NCBI RefSeq assembly: GCF_001317345.1
Contig: NZ_JXCG01000007.1
Location: 48,402-112,401 of the forward strand
DNA length: 64,000 nucleotides
From: Thermococcus sp. EP1
GTDB taxonomy: Archaea > Methanobacteriota_B > Thermococci > Thermococcales > Thermococcaceae
Direction of reading: 5' to 3'
A model generated the notes under the pieces. That model ran no database searches. It was not told the origin of the DNA and saw only the letters and a program-made list of their open reading frames with translations. Shown piece by piece: positions 18,643 through 27,465 of the stretch. The stretch's first letter is position 1. The number at the start of each line of letters is the position of its first letter. The position numbers and the translations under genes are program-made.

Positions 18643-19493
18643 CTTTTCACCTCCAAGTATTCAGCTTTCATGAACTTAATATAGAGTGCTCCAAGGAGAA
18701 TTGACAGCCCGGCAATTACTAGAGCATAGATTGATGCCACATCATACTCTTTGAGCTCTGTTAGCCTATAAAACCCTTCTCCGGCTAGTATAGGAATATC
18801 TCTTCCTGCGAGTATCCATACAATACCAAATATTTGCATTGCAAAAAGTGTTCTGATTATTAAAGCACTTTGAATGCTTGGTTTTAGGAGGGGTATCACT
18901 ATCTTCTTTAACCGTGTCCAATAATCTGCTCCAAATACTTCTGCTGCTTCTATGTACTCTTGGCTTATCATTTGAAGTCCGGCAAAGATTATAACAAAGA
19001 CTATTGAAGTTGCTCTCCAGAGTTCAGCTAAAACAATAGCTAGAAACTCCATATGTCTGTATTGATAACCGAAAAAATATATAGGGTTGTTGATAATGCC
19101 AATATTTAGGAGAAGTTTGTTTAAAAACCCGCTTGGAGAGAGCATGGAATACCATATCAAACCGGCGGCAACATCACTTATAGTAAGAGGAATTGTGAGA
19201 GCGTAAATTGTAAAATCCTTACCTTTAAACACTCTATTAACACCTAAAGCTAAAATTAAGGCCAATCCAACTTGGCTTGGGACAATCACACCCGCAAGAG
19301 CAATAGTATATTTTAGGGCCTCCCAGAAGTAGGGATCGGCAAAAGTTTTTCTAACAGTTGCGAGAGAAAGTTGTCCGTTTTGGGTAAACGCAATATACAA
19401 GGCTTGAACAAGAGGATACCCTACAAAAAACAATAGGTATGCAAATGCCGGTAAAACTAAAAAATAAGGAAGGTAAGATGATTTTATCTTCAT
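18639..19493 (-). CDS. Sugar ABC transporter permease, MalF type
   Basis: A 284-residue permease with six membrane helices and the EAA motif EYIEAAEVFGADYWTRLKKIVIPLLKPS. The ATG at 19493 directly follows GGAGGTGCC, which decides against the longer frame open to 19556 inside the binding-protein gene. It is shorter than enterobacterial MalF because it lacks the large periplasmic loop, as usual in archaea. It lies between the binding protein and the MalG-type permease. Confidence 0.92.
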   Translation of the reverse strand: MKIKSSYLPYFLVLPAFAYLLFFVGYPLVQALYIAFTQNGQLSLATVRKTFADPYFWEALKYTIALAGVIVPSQVGLALILALGVNRVFKGKDFTIYALTIPLTISDVAAGLIWYSMLSPSGFLNKLLLNIGIINNPIYFFGYQYRHMEFLAIVLAELWRATSIVFVIIFAGLQMISQEYIEAAEVFGADYWTRLKKIVIPLLKPSIQSALIIRTLFAMQIFGIVWILAGRDIPILAGEGFYRLTELKEYDVASIYALVIAGLSILLGALYIKFMKAEYLEVKR

Positions 19494-19503
19494 GGCACCT
19501 CCC

Positions 19504-20808
19504 TCATGGTATTTCTTGTCCCATTTCCTCGAAGAGCTTGCGAACTTGTGGACCAAGTTCCTTGACGACCGCTTCTGGGTCTTCGCCTTTAAGCACTATC
19601 CTTTCAAAGGCGGTTCTATAGGCGTTTGTGAACTGTCCTCCTTTTTCACCGAGGTTAGGTATCATAGCCACAACGGCATCGGGTGTGGCTGATTGTGCTG
19701 CAACACCCTCTGCGAGGATCTTAAGGGGCCCTGATGGGATCGCTCCAGTGGCTTCTTGGACTGTTGGGAAGAATCCAACGTTCTCGAGGATCTTCACCTG
19801 GGTCTCTGGTTTTGTGAGGTAATCAATAAGTTTCCAAGCTTCCTCAGCATTTGGTGCACCTTTTGGAATTGCTAACCCAGCGACTACAAGGATGAATCCT
19901 CTTCCTTTTGGTCCTCTTGGAACTGGAACCACTACAAATTGGTCTGGATTAGTCTCGATTGCGTTCTTAATTCTTGCAGTGTGGTCCCATGCAATTAAAA
20001 CTTCTCCTCTAAGGAGTGGTTCACCCATGGCGTCCCATGTGGTGCTTGCTGGGTTGACGTATTGCCAAAGATCTCTGAGATACTTCCACATTTCCACAGC
20101 CTCTGGACTGTCAAAGTTCTTTGCTTGGTATCCAGTAAAGCTTGGATAGATATATCCATGAAGGAATCTGTGTAGGAGTCCTTTTGGTCCAGCAGGGAAT
20201 CCAAGCTGTGGTTGTCCTGTAGCTTCTTTTAGGTTCTTAGCCCACTCAAGAAGAGCATCATATGTCCATTTCTCGGTTCCTTTCATTACATCCTCCTGGG
20301 TAAGGCCGTCTGGGAGGTATTCAAAAGCCTTTTTGTTAACAACCATGACATAGGTAGCGCTCATCCATGGTATGTAAACCTTCTTTCCTCCAATTGTTGC
20401 GTATTTCTCAAAGGTGCTTATGAAGGTTCTTCCTTCAAGGGTTTTTCCACTTAGATCTTCAAGCCAACCCTTTGATGCAAAGAAGTCGAGTCCACCGTGG
20501 AGATCGGCGATAAGATTAATTGTGACTTCTCCAGTCTGTTCTTCAGCCTCAAGTCTTGTGGCCATATCGGAATAACTTATGGGTATAAAGTTTACCTCAA
20601 TTCCAGTTTGATCTTTAAATTCTGTGAGCAACTGCTCTTGCACAAAAGCTCTCTCTTCTGGGGGGTTCAGTTGTGTTGAAAGCCAAGTCAATGTAACTTG
20701 CTCAGTAGTAGTTGGTGTAGTGGTCTTTTCTCCCCCAATGCACCCACTTACTATTGCTCCCAAAAGAACTAAAATTAAAACTCCTCCAAAACTCATCTTT
20801 CGGCTCAT
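19504..20808 (-). CDS. Sugar ABC transporter substrate-binding lipoprotein
   Basis: The 434-residue protein has a signal peptide ending in lipobox VSGC, then a Thr-rich linker, typical of archaeal surface binding proteins. The mature part has the extracellular solute-binding family 1 pattern: LLTEFKDQTGIEVNFIPISY, GGLDFFASKGWLEDLS, the YIPWMSATYVMVVNKKAFEY hinge, and IPKGAPNAEEAWKLIDYLTKPE. It does not resemble the Thermococcus trehalose/maltose-binding protein as I remember it, so the sugar is unknown. GGTGATAGGCC precedes the ATG. The promoter (TATA 20854-20863) has the inverted repeat described at 20875. Confidence 0.88.
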   Translation of the reverse strand: MSRKMSFGGVLILVLLGAIVSGCIGGEKTTTPTTTEQVTLTWLSTQLNPPEERAFVQEQLLTEFKDQTGIEVNFIPISYSDMATRLEAEEQTGEVTINLIADLHGGLDFFASKGWLEDLSGKTLEGRTFISTFEKYATIGGKKVYIPWMSATYVMVVNKKAFEYLPDGLTQEDVMKGTEKWTYDALLEWAKNLKEATGQPQLGFPAGPKGLLHRFLHGYIYPSFTGYQAKNFDSPEAVEMWKYLRDLWQYVNPASTTWDAMGEPLLRGEVLIAWDHTARIKNAIETNPDQFVVVPVPRGPKGRGFILVVAGLAIPKGAPNAEEAWKLIDYLTKPETQVKILENVGFFPTVQEATGAIPSGPLKILAEGVAAQSATPDAVVAMIPNLGEKGGQFTNAYRTAFERIVLKGEDPEAVVKELGPQVRKLFEEMGQEIP

Positions 20809-20874
20809 GGCCTATCACCTCTGAAGTGTTCACCATATTGTTGCTAACTCAAAATATATAAATCTTATGATATA

Positions 20875-20891
20875 AACCACTTTTTGTAGTT
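20875..20891. promoter_or_regulatory. Inverted repeat AACCA-N7-TAGTT upstream of the binding-protein gene
   Basis: AACCACTTTTTGTAGTT lies 11 bases upstream (on the minus strand) of the TATA element 20854-20863. A closely related site, AACCA-N7-TGGTT, lies at 22998 at the other promoter of the cluster; both begin with the shared 9-mer TAAACCACT. A common regulator, perhaps the TrmB-family protein at 15655, is inferred. Confidence 0.45.
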
Positions 20892-20918
20892 GCATCTAAA
20901 AAAGTTTGAATAGAGAAG

Positions 20919-21920
20919 TTACAATTTAATTGTTTTGCCGGTTCTTGATGATTCATATGCTGCTAAAACTATTTCTAAGTTTTTCTTGGCCATTTCTCCC
21001 GTTATAGGGGGCTCCTTATCCTTTATTATGGATTCCAAAAAGGAGTCCACAATGGTGTTAACATCTGCTCTTTCCCAGTAAATTTTCTCTGCCCTGTCTT
21101 GGTAGACTGTAAAATCTGGATAGGCGGTTCTAATATCTAGAAATCCTTCCTTTCCTAAGATATAATACTTAATTTCCAAGCCATAAGAATACCCTCTGGG
21201 GTTGCCCCACCCAGCGTTGAGAACTGAAATAACTCCATTCTTGAATTCCAGGACTACAGTACCTATATCGTCCACAGGGAAACCATATATTTTTGAACCT
21301 ATCTCAGCATATACTCTTTTTGGCTCACTTTTTGTGAGCCATAGCAGGGAGTCTATCCCATGGGGTGCAGTGTCCATAAAGCCCCCGCCACCTGCTTTAT
21401 TTACATCTAAGAACCAGCTCATATCGAGTCCTTCTAAGAATGTTGGTGGTTTAACGTATTCTGAAATTGCATATATGTATTCAAGATCACCGATTTCACC
21501 TGCCTCTATCATGTTTTTGGCTTTTCTAAGAGGAATTGTAAATCTCGGGTTGAAAGGTACCATTAGCTTTACACCCGCTTTTTTCGTTGCTTTAATGATA
21601 TCGTCGGCATCTTTCAAGGTCAAAGCAATGGGTTTTTCAAGAAGTATGTGTTTGCCTTCTTCTGCAGCCTTTATGGCAATTTCTTTGTGCCTGTAGGTCT
21701 CAATTGCTATATAAACTGCGTCAACTTTCTTATCTCTTAGGAGCTGTTCATGGCTTGAGTAGAACTTTGCCTTGAGCTTCTCTGATTCAGCTTTTGCTAC
21801 ATCACTGTTCGAGCCATCTCCAGAAATTGCATAAAGTCTTGACTTGGGATTAGAGGCAAATGTAGTTCCATATCTCAATGCATGGGGGTGAGCATAACTA
21901 ATTATTCCGACATTTATCAT
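20919..21920 (-). CDS. Gfo/Idh/MocA-family oxidoreductase
   Basis: The 333-residue protein has an N-terminal Rossmann domain, with HILLEKPIALTLKDA carrying the EKP motif that contacts NAD(P) and substrate. The C-terminal alpha/beta domain has GGGGFMDTAPHGIDSLLWL with the catalytic-region Asp/His. Members oxidise or isomerise sugars, inositols and related polyols; the substrate is not readable. The first Rossmann glycines (VGIISYAHPHALRYG) are atypical, lacking GxGxxG, so cofactor use may be altered. It overlaps the upstream paralogue by four bases (ATGA). Confidence 0.88.
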   Translation of the reverse strand: MINVGIISYAHPHALRYGTTFASNPKSRLYAISGDGSNSDVAKAESEKLKAKFYSSHEQLLRDKKVDAVYIAIETYRHKEIAIKAAEEGKHILLEKPIALTLKDADDIIKATKKAGVKLMVPFNPRFTIPLRKAKNMIEAGEIGDLEYIYAISEYVKPPTFLEGLDMSWFLDVNKAGGGGFMDTAPHGIDSLLWLTKSEPKRVYAEIGSKIYGFPVDDIGTVVLEFKNGVISVLNAGWGNPRGYSYGLEIKYYILGKEGFLDIRTAYPDFTVYQDRAEKIYWERADVNTIVDSFLESIIKDKEPPITGEMAKKNLEIVLAAYESSRTGKTIKL

Positions 21921-22942
21921 TCTACCACCCCCTTAAACTCTAGGGAGTCTCCTTTTTTTGCGGATTCTATTGCAGTTTCTGCCATTTGAAGTGCTATTAA
22001 TGCATCATTTGCTGTTATCACAGGTTCTTCTTGACCTAATATTACTCTAAAGAAATGCCTTAATTCTGTTTCAAATGCCTCCGGAAAGGCTGAAAGTAAT
22101 GGTGAGAAGCGTGGCATTTCAAAGTGGCTTTTTACAACCCCTACTACAGGGGTGTCTAAAGGAGTATACCTTATCCTTCCGTTTTTTCCTAATACGTCTA
22201 GGTGGTGGTAGAAAACTCCATATCGAGCTGGATAAGAATATGCCCAGCTTACTTCTGCCAGTCCAGTTTTATTCCCTTCGAATTGTATCATCATCAGGAA
22301 GTGATCATACGTATTGTTTACTTTAGCTTCTTTCCTTATGGCTTTTCCAATTCCAAGAATCTTGATGGGTTCACTTTCAAAATACCAGCGGAGGAAATCT
22401 GTAACATGGACTCCTAAATCTATTGCCACTCCTCCACCTTTATTGGGTTTCCAGTACCATGCAGTCTCAGGAAAAGGTAACCTCTGAACCTCTGCTTTCC
22501 TTATTTGCATTGGAAGGACATTCCTTTTTTTAATGACTTCTTTTATTTGTATCCATCGTTTGTCGAAGCGTCTTGTATGTCCAACTAAAAGATGTAGGCC
22601 TTCTTTTTCAGCAGTTTTAACCATCTTTTCTGCCTGTTTGCTTGTAAGAGCAATTGGTTTTTCGACAATAACATGTTTTCCGCTTTTTAATGCTTTTATA
22701 GCCAATTCGGCATGAGTATAAGTTGGGGTCAATATTTCAACTACATCCAGATCCAGGTCAAGAAACTCGTCTAGATTAGTATAAAACTTTGTGTTAAACT
22801 CTTTTGCAGCCTCTTTGGCTTTTTTTCCTTTGATATCCATGCATGCGGTTACTTTTATCTCTTTCAGATTTTTTAATGCATTTTTGTGAGCCAAGTTAAA
22901 AATGTTCCCACATCCTATTATCCCAACTTTCAACTTTCCCAT
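21917..22942 (-). CDS. Gfo/Idh/MocA-family oxidoreductase
   Basis: A 341-residue dehydrogenase with a classical Rossmann start, VGIIGCGNIFNLAH (GxGxxG-like), HVIVEKPIALTSKQA with the EKP motif, and KGGGVAIDLGVHVTDFLRW as the catalytic-domain signature. GAGGGGCCCCC precedes the ATG. It is the first gene of the minus-strand sugar cluster and is coupled to a second, diverged family member, so the two may act on consecutive intermediates of the transported sugar. It is divergent from the glycosyltransferase gene, sharing a 90-base promoter region. Confidence 0.9.
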   Translation of the reverse strand: MGKLKVGIIGCGNIFNLAHKNALKNLKEIKVTACMDIKGKKAKEAAKEFNTKFYTNLDEFLDLDLDVVEILTPTYTHAELAIKALKSGKHVIVEKPIALTSKQAEKMVKTAEKEGLHLLVGHTRRFDKRWIQIKEVIKKRNVLPMQIRKAEVQRLPFPETAWYWKPNKGGGVAIDLGVHVTDFLRWYFESEPIKILGIGKAIRKEAKVNNTYDHFLMMIQFEGNKTGLAEVSWAYSYPARYGVFYHHLDVLGKNGRIRYTPLDTPVVGVVKSHFEMPRFSPLLSAFPEAFETELRHFFRVILGQEEPVITANDALIALQMAETAIESAKKGDSLEFKGVVE

Positions 22943-22997
22943 GGGGGCCCCTCATACTCATTACATACCAAAAGATATTTAAGCATTTTTCATTTTA

Positions 22998-23014
22998 AAC
23001 CACTGTAAATGGTT
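22998..23014. promoter_or_regulatory. Inverted repeat AACCA-N7-TGGTT in the divergent Gfo/Idh-glycosyltransferase promoter
   Basis: AACCACTGTAAATGGTT lies 14 bases upstream of the minus-strand TATA element (22974-22983) and overlaps TTTTAAAC, the probable TATA element of the plus-strand glycosyltransferase. It is the better-conserved partner of the site at 20875, placed at nearly the same distance from TATA. Confidence 0.5.
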
Positions 23015-23032
23015 GTATTTTGGTGATGAAAT

Positions 23033-24178
23033 ATGAAGGTCATCGTAGGAATCCCAAGTTATAACAACGCCGACACGATCCAATATGTAGTTAAACAGGC
23101 CGCGGAAGGGTTAAAAAAGTACTTTGGTGGGGGCTTGATTGTCAATTCGGATGGTGGCAGCACTGATGGAACCAGAGAAGTTGTTATGAAAACTAGGGTT
23201 CCTGAGGGCGTGGAGGTAAGAAGTACTATTTATAAGTGGCCAATTCCCGGAAAAGGTAGTGCGATGAAGGAAGTACTTGAAATAGCAAAGGATGAGGGAG
23301 CAGATGCTATAGTATTTGTAGATAGTGATTTAAGGAGTATTACTCCAGAGTGGATTTATAAATTTGCTAAACCTCTGGAGGAGGGTTATCATTTTGTTGC
23401 TCCCCTTTATTTAAGGCATAAGTACGATGGGACAATCACAAACAATATAGCTTACCCAATGACAGCATCTCTCTACGGTTATAACGTTAGGCAACCAATA
23501 GGAGGAGACTTTGGAATCAGTGCGGAGATTATCGATGTTTATCTCAAAGATGAAGAAGTTTGGAAGAGGGATGTAGCAAGATTTGGAGTGGATATATTCT
23601 TAACAACTACCGCAATAGCAGAGGGATTTAGAATAATCCAAACTGCTCTGGGTGTTAAGATACATGATCCTAAAGATCCGGCAGCCTCTCTAGGCCCAAT
23701 GTTTAACCAAGTTGTTGGAACACTTTTCATGTTGATGCAGAAGTATGAAGAGAAGTGGAAAAACGTAAAAGAGCTAAAGGAAGTCCCAGTTTTTAGTAAA
23801 ATGGAGATTGTAGAGCCAGAACATGTTAATGTTACACTTGAACTGCTAGAAAAGAAATCAAGAGAACTTTTCGTGGAGAATGAGGAAATTCTAAAGAAGG
23901 CCCTTTCAGAGGAAACATTTAAAGAAGTTAAAAAGGCGTTAGAAACCTTTGATTTTGATGATGTTCTCTGGAGCCATGTTCTTTTTGATGGAGCAATAGC
24001 CTATAAGAATGGCATTCTACAAAATGTGGAGCCTTTAATGCCGCTGTATTTTGCTAAAACTGCAGATTTCGTTAAGAAGACCAAAGACATGACAACGGAA
24101 GAAGCAGAAAAGCTTGTATTGAAGAGAGCAGAAATCTTCCTAAGAGAAAAGGACTATCTCCTAGAAAGATGGCAATAA
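23033..24178 (+). CDS. GT-A glycosyltransferase related to mannosylglycerate / glucosyl-3-phosphoglycerate synthases (GT78/GT81-like)
   Basis: This 381-residue protein begins VGIPSYNNADTI and has SDGGSTDGT, both GT-A fold nucleotide-sugar motifs. PGKGSAMKE, FVDSDLRSITPEWI (DxD-type metal site) and RQPIGGDFGIS align by eye with PGKG, DAD and QPLGGE motifs of mannosylglycerate synthase and glucosyl-3-phosphoglycerate synthase. Such retaining enzymes make compatible solutes. The acceptor is unknown. GGTGATGAAAT precedes the ATG. It is divergent from two Gfo/Idh genes with a shared operator, so it may belong to the same sugar pathway. No matching phosphatase lies next to it. Confidence 0.75.
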   Translation: MKVIVGIPSYNNADTIQYVVKQAAEGLKKYFGGGLIVNSDGGSTDGTREVVMKTRVPEGVEVRSTIYKWPIPGKGSAMKEVLEIAKDEGADAIVFVDSDLRSITPEWIYKFAKPLEEGYHFVAPLYLRHKYDGTITNNIAYPMTASLYGYNVRQPIGGDFGISAEIIDVYLKDEEVWKRDVARFGVDIFLTTTAIAEGFRIIQTALGVKIHDPKDPAASLGPMFNQVVGTLFMLMQKYEEKWKNVKELKEVPVFSKMEIVEPEHVNVTLELLEKKSRELFVENEEILKKALSEETFKEVKKALETFDFDDVLWSHVLFDGAIAYKNGILQNVEPLMPLYFAKTADFVKKTKDMTTEEAEKLVLKRAEIFLREKDYLLERWQ

Positions 24179-25186
24179 GGCCTTCATATTTTCATAAAGT
24201 CCGCTCTTCTTTAACACTTTTTCAACTTTCCACCTAGGAGTTCTCATTATGCTCATCTCGTAGAATCCTTCGAGATTTCCCCAGAACTTTTTTGCAGCCA
24301 TTGTAAGATAAATAACTTCCTTTGGCTTTAATTTTCGTTTTAAGTCTATGCATAGTATATTAATCGCTCTTTCCAGTTTTTTGAAAGTCTGGTCCTCTTC
24401 AAGAATTGCTAACATAAAATCCTCAACAGCAGGTTTTTGCCACTCCACACATGGTCCAAGGTCTATTTTTGCCCCGATTAAGAGGGGGATTATTGATGTT
24501 TTCTCAACTTTAAAGCCTTCTTGAGTGGCTTCATAGCCAAAAGTAGAAAGTTTTCCTTTTATTGATTCCAACACTGCTTTTTCACTTTCGTCTATATCTA
24601 TTGCTACTCCTATTTTTTCCACATGGAAATTGAAAACATCCATTGCTCTGAGAAAGTTTCCTAAATTTCTGATTACGCCAGCGTTGCCTTCACTTGGGAT
24701 GATTGCTAGATAACTGTTTTCTTTCTTAATGAGTTCATAGTTATCTCTTTCAAAGAGTTTTTCAATAAACTTAAGATTTTCTGGGACTTTTTGGCTTTCT
24801 CGGAATCCAAAAACCTTTTTGTAGCTTGCTTTGAAGAATTTTGAATCAGTTTTACCCTCGCACAAGAGAATACTTACTAGTTCATTTTCTTTTATTTCCC
24901 CTCCTCTCAAGTCGAAGTCTAGGTATTTCCTCAATTGGTAAGCTATTTTAAAGTTGAGGGCCTTTTCACTGTTGGAGTATATTAGAATGTGTTCTTCTCC
25001 TCTAAACTTTCTTAGAATGAGGTCAATAAGTTCCAAGCTTGCGGTTACTATTATTTCATCTCCTTTAAGACTTGCAACAAAGGCTTGGAGGGCGTCTCTA
25101 TTTTTTCCGTATTCAGGAAAGAGTATTTTTTCAGAGTTTTTCTCTCTTAGAATGTTTTCATACTTGTTTCCAGTTATTATTATCAT
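24161..25186 (-). CDS. TOPRIM-like DUF3226-type protein
   Basis: The 341-residue protein has SILLCEGKTDSKFFKASYKK near residue 108 (TOPRIM Glu strand) and GVAIDIDESEKA near residue 194 (DxD motif), the metal-binding pair of the TOPRIM fold. I recall DUF3226 as such a family in Pyrococcus and assign it tentatively. TOPRIM proteins include primases, topoisomerases and OLD nucleases; no such partner domain is seen. The C-terminal ~110 residues are helical. It overlaps the glycosyltransferase gene tail-to-tail by 18 bases. GGTGAAGTGA precedes the ATG. Confidence 0.7.
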   Translation of the reverse strand: MIIITGNKYENILREKNSEKILFPEYGKNRDALQAFVASLKGDEIIVTASLELIDLILRKFRGEEHILIYSNSEKALNFKIAYQLRKYLDFDLRGGEIKENELVSILLCEGKTDSKFFKASYKKVFGFRESQKVPENLKFIEKLFERDNYELIKKENSYLAIIPSEGNAGVIRNLGNFLRAMDVFNFHVEKIGVAIDIDESEKAVLESIKGKLSTFGYEATQEGFKVEKTSIIPLLIGAKIDLGPCVEWQKPAVEDFMLAILEEDQTFKKLERAINILCIDLKRKLKPKEVIYLTMAAKKFWGNLEGFYEMSIMRTPRWKVEKVLKKSGLYENMKALLPSF

Positions 25187-25343
25187 TCACTTCACCATAC
25201 ATGCTCCAAATTCTCACGCTCAGCTATTTGGGGTCAATCATCCTTTCAGCATTGGATTCATTCATCATCGCTTTATGTGAATTAGTGGTACTCATATAAA
25301 TCTTTTTATCCTTCTAGCAGAATAAAAACAATGGCGAGTTTGA

Positions 25344-26081
25344 ATGGAGGGAATAGCATTCTTATTGCTTGCACTTTTTGGAGGGTTTGTGGGGTCTTTG
25401 ATGAGCGGTGGGAGTTTAATCACGTTGTTTATTCTTACTCTTTTAGAGGTGCCTACTAAAATGGCTGTGGGGACATTAAAAATGGTGATAGCTATCTTAA
25501 CTCTTGTTTCTTCGATAATTTATCTTAAGAATGGAGTATTAAAAAATATGAGGCCTGTTTATATATTGACATTCTCTTCCATTTTGGGCTCTTATTTAGG
25601 AAGTTTCTTTTTGCTTGCTATCCCAGAAAAACCTGCTAAGATCGTTGTAGCAGGATTTCTCCTGATTGGTGCGTATTTTACTTTAAGTGGAGAGGAGGAG
25701 AAAGCTCCAAGACTTAAGGGCAATCTGTGGCAGGCAGTAGTGGGATTAACAATTGGGTTTTATATTGGGGTCTTGGGAATAGCATCCACCCTTATACTAA
25801 TTTCTGCAATTCACTTGTTTCTCTCTCTGGATATGCTAGAGGCAAATGCTGTCGCTAAGATTATCATTTTCACCAATAATTTCATTGCGTTTTTGAATTA
25901 TGCTTCCCAAGACAGTGTTAATTATTCCTTTGGTATTCTGTTAGCTTTTCCCATCATTATAGGGTCATGGATTGGCGCTAAAACTGCAATAAAAATCGGC
26001 CCAAAGAAGCTTAAAGTAGTATTTTTCATAACGGTTTTATTAACTGTTTTTAAGATTTTAGAAGAATTACTATCGTTTTAG
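25344..26081 (+). CDS. TauE/SafE-family membrane transporter
   Basis: A 245-residue protein with about eight membrane helices. The N-terminal LFGGFVGSLMSGGSLITL repeats at ~130-150 as VVGLTIGFYIGVLGIASTL, the duplicated G-rich motif of TauE/SafE permeases, which export sulfite or organosulfonates or import small anions. Substrate unknown. A TATA element (CATATAAATC, near 25295-25304) lies about 45 bases upstream. The ribosome binding site is weak. It stands alone between the TOPRIM-like gene and the MFS pair. Confidence 0.82.
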   Translation: MEGIAFLLLALFGGFVGSLMSGGSLITLFILTLLEVPTKMAVGTLKMVIAILTLVSSIIYLKNGVLKNMRPVYILTFSSILGSYLGSFFLLAIPEKPAKIVVAGFLLIGAYFTLSGEEEKAPRLKGNLWQAVVGLTIGFYIGVLGIASTLILISAIHLFLSLDMLEANAVAKIIIFTNNFIAFLNYASQDSVNYSFGILLAFPIIIGSWIGAKTAIKIGPKKLKVVFFITVLLTVFKILEELLSF

Positions 26082-26212
26082 AAATAGTAAAGGAAATAAA
26101 AGGGTTGATGGCTTATTTTAGCCCCTCTGATTGGACCTCTATGGGGGTATTTATCGACTGATTTTAACCATTAAAACCATTTTAAGAGAGTATTTAAATC
26201 TTCCGAATTCCA

Positions 26213-26232
26213 TTTCGATAAATTTATAAACG
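26213..26232 (+). promoter_or_regulatory. Promoter element of MFS gene 1 (TATA within a duplicated 20-mer)
   Basis: TTTCGATAAATTTATAAACG contains the TATA element about 27 bases before the ATG at 26253, consistent with a leaderless mRNA. The same 20-mer with one change recurs at 27429 before the paralogous gene. Confidence 0.6.
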
Positions 26233-26252
26233 CTACGATTTATAATTCAACC

Positions 26253-27425
26253 ATGCTTGGAGGGTACAACAGAGACGCAAAGCTCCTAATAGCTGCTAAT
26301 GCAGCAGGGCAATTGTTTCTTCAATTCTCGATTTTTATAATGCCCTTTTATCTCAGCGTTTTGGGATATGGGATGGATCAGATGGGAATCTTCTTCTCAA
26401 TTCAGACTTTTGTTGGTGGGGTCTTCTTTTTGTTTGCTGGCCAAGTGTCTCTAAAATTGGGATATAAGAAGACCCTGATCCTTGGAGCATTTCTGGGCCT
26501 TTTGGGAAGGATACTCCAAGTTTTGGCTATTAATTTCTACGTTCTCGCATTAGGCTTTTTCTTGGTTGGTGCTAATATGGGGATAAGGCAACCCAATTTC
26601 TATGCTTTATTAAGTGAAGAGGTAGGGGAAAAACTTAGACATCATGCATTTTCAATAAGTTTTGGCATTGGGACGATCTTGAATGCAGTGGGAGTTCTTA
26701 TTGCGGGCTTTGCTCCCAATTTTCTTATAGAAACTTTTGGCATAACTTCGGAACTCGCATATAGGCTTGTTATAGCACTGGCATTGCTTCAATTTGCTCT
26801 TGTAATTCCAGTTCTTATGATAATTAGCGATGTTCCAGTAAAAAATCCACGTATAAATTGGAGAAAAGAACTTGTAGTAAAAATTCTCAAATTCTCACTC
26901 CCTTCGGCTATGATTGGTTTAGGTGCAGGGATAACAATCCCTTATATGAGTCTCTATTTTAATCTTCGTTTTGGGCAAACACTGGCCGTTATAAGTGGAG
27001 TCTTCTTTGCTCAGCAACTTGTTATGGGTTTTGGTTCATTTGTTCTTCCAAAACTTGTGGATAGGATTGGGCCAGTAAAAACAATCGCAGTTTTTCAAAG
27101 TATTGCAGCCTTCCTATTTGGTGTCTTCCCATCGATAGATCTTTTCTTGCTCGCTGCCGCTATCTATATTATAAGATCAATTCTAATGAACATAGTCTGG
27201 CCAATAAATGATGCTTTTATGATGGGTTTCTTCACAACAGAGGAAAAAGCAACAGCTGCAGGTATTAGACGGGCATTTTCAACATTTATGAGAGGATTAG
27301 GGAACTACATTGGAGGTATTCTTTTCTCCCTCTCTCTAAGTTATCCTTTCTATACAACGGCAACTCTTTACGTTACTGCTACTCTGATTTTTTATCTCTT
27401 CTTTGCTAGATATAACAAAGTTTAA
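26253..27425 (+). CDS. Major facilitator superfamily transporter (tandem copy 1)
   Basis: A 390-residue carrier with 12 predicted membrane helices. GQVSLKLGYKKTLILGAFLGLLGR is the MFS loop 2-3 motif (variant of GxLaDrxGrk). It is clearly paralogous to the next gene; the segment ILKFSLPSAMIGLGAGITIPYM is nearly identical in both. There is no ribosome binding site before the ATG and the TATA box is about 27 bases away, so it is probably leaderless. Substrate unknown; no adjacent catabolic genes indicate one. Confidence 0.88.
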   Translation: MLGGYNRDAKLLIAANAAGQLFLQFSIFIMPFYLSVLGYGMDQMGIFFSIQTFVGGVFFLFAGQVSLKLGYKKTLILGAFLGLLGRILQVLAINFYVLALGFFLVGANMGIRQPNFYALLSEEVGEKLRHHAFSISFGIGTILNAVGVLIAGFAPNFLIETFGITSELAYRLVIALALLQFALVIPVLMIISDVPVKNPRINWRKELVVKILKFSLPSAMIGLGAGITIPYMSLYFNLRFGQTLAVISGVFFAQQLVMGFGSFVLPKLVDRIGPVKTIAVFQSIAAFLFGVFPSIDLFLLAAAIYIIRSILMNIVWPINDAFMMGFFTTEEKATAAGIRRAFSTFMRGLGNYIGGILFSLSLSYPFYTTATLYVTATLIFYLFFARYNKV

Positions 27426-27428
27426 GCG

Positions 27429-27448
27429 TTTCGATAGATTTATAAACG
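27429..27448 (+). promoter_or_regulatory. Promoter element of MFS gene 2 (duplicated 20-mer)
   Basis: TTTCGATAGATTTATAAACG differs at one base from the element at 26213 and lies in the 40-base gap between the two MFS genes. The TATA element is about 24 bases before the ATG pair at 27466/27469. The duplication unit therefore carried its promoter. Confidence 0.6.
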
Positions 27449-27465
27449 GATAAATAGGAGCAATC

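Noticed and set aside
19504..20808. Trehalose/maltose-binding protein
   Set aside because: The gene order fits a maltose-type operon, but the sequence does not resemble the known Thermococcus trehalose/maltose-binding protein as I recall it, and Gfo/Idh genes point to another sugar.
20854..20891. TGM site upstream of the sugar-binding protein gene
   Set aside because: A TATCAT half-site exists on the minus strand, but the second half fails to match GTGATA at three positions.
25201..25299. Hydrophobic 32-codon plus-strand frame before the TauE-family gene
   Set aside because: No ribosome binding site; the sequence overlaps the promoter region of two genes and the TATA element of the TauE-family gene.
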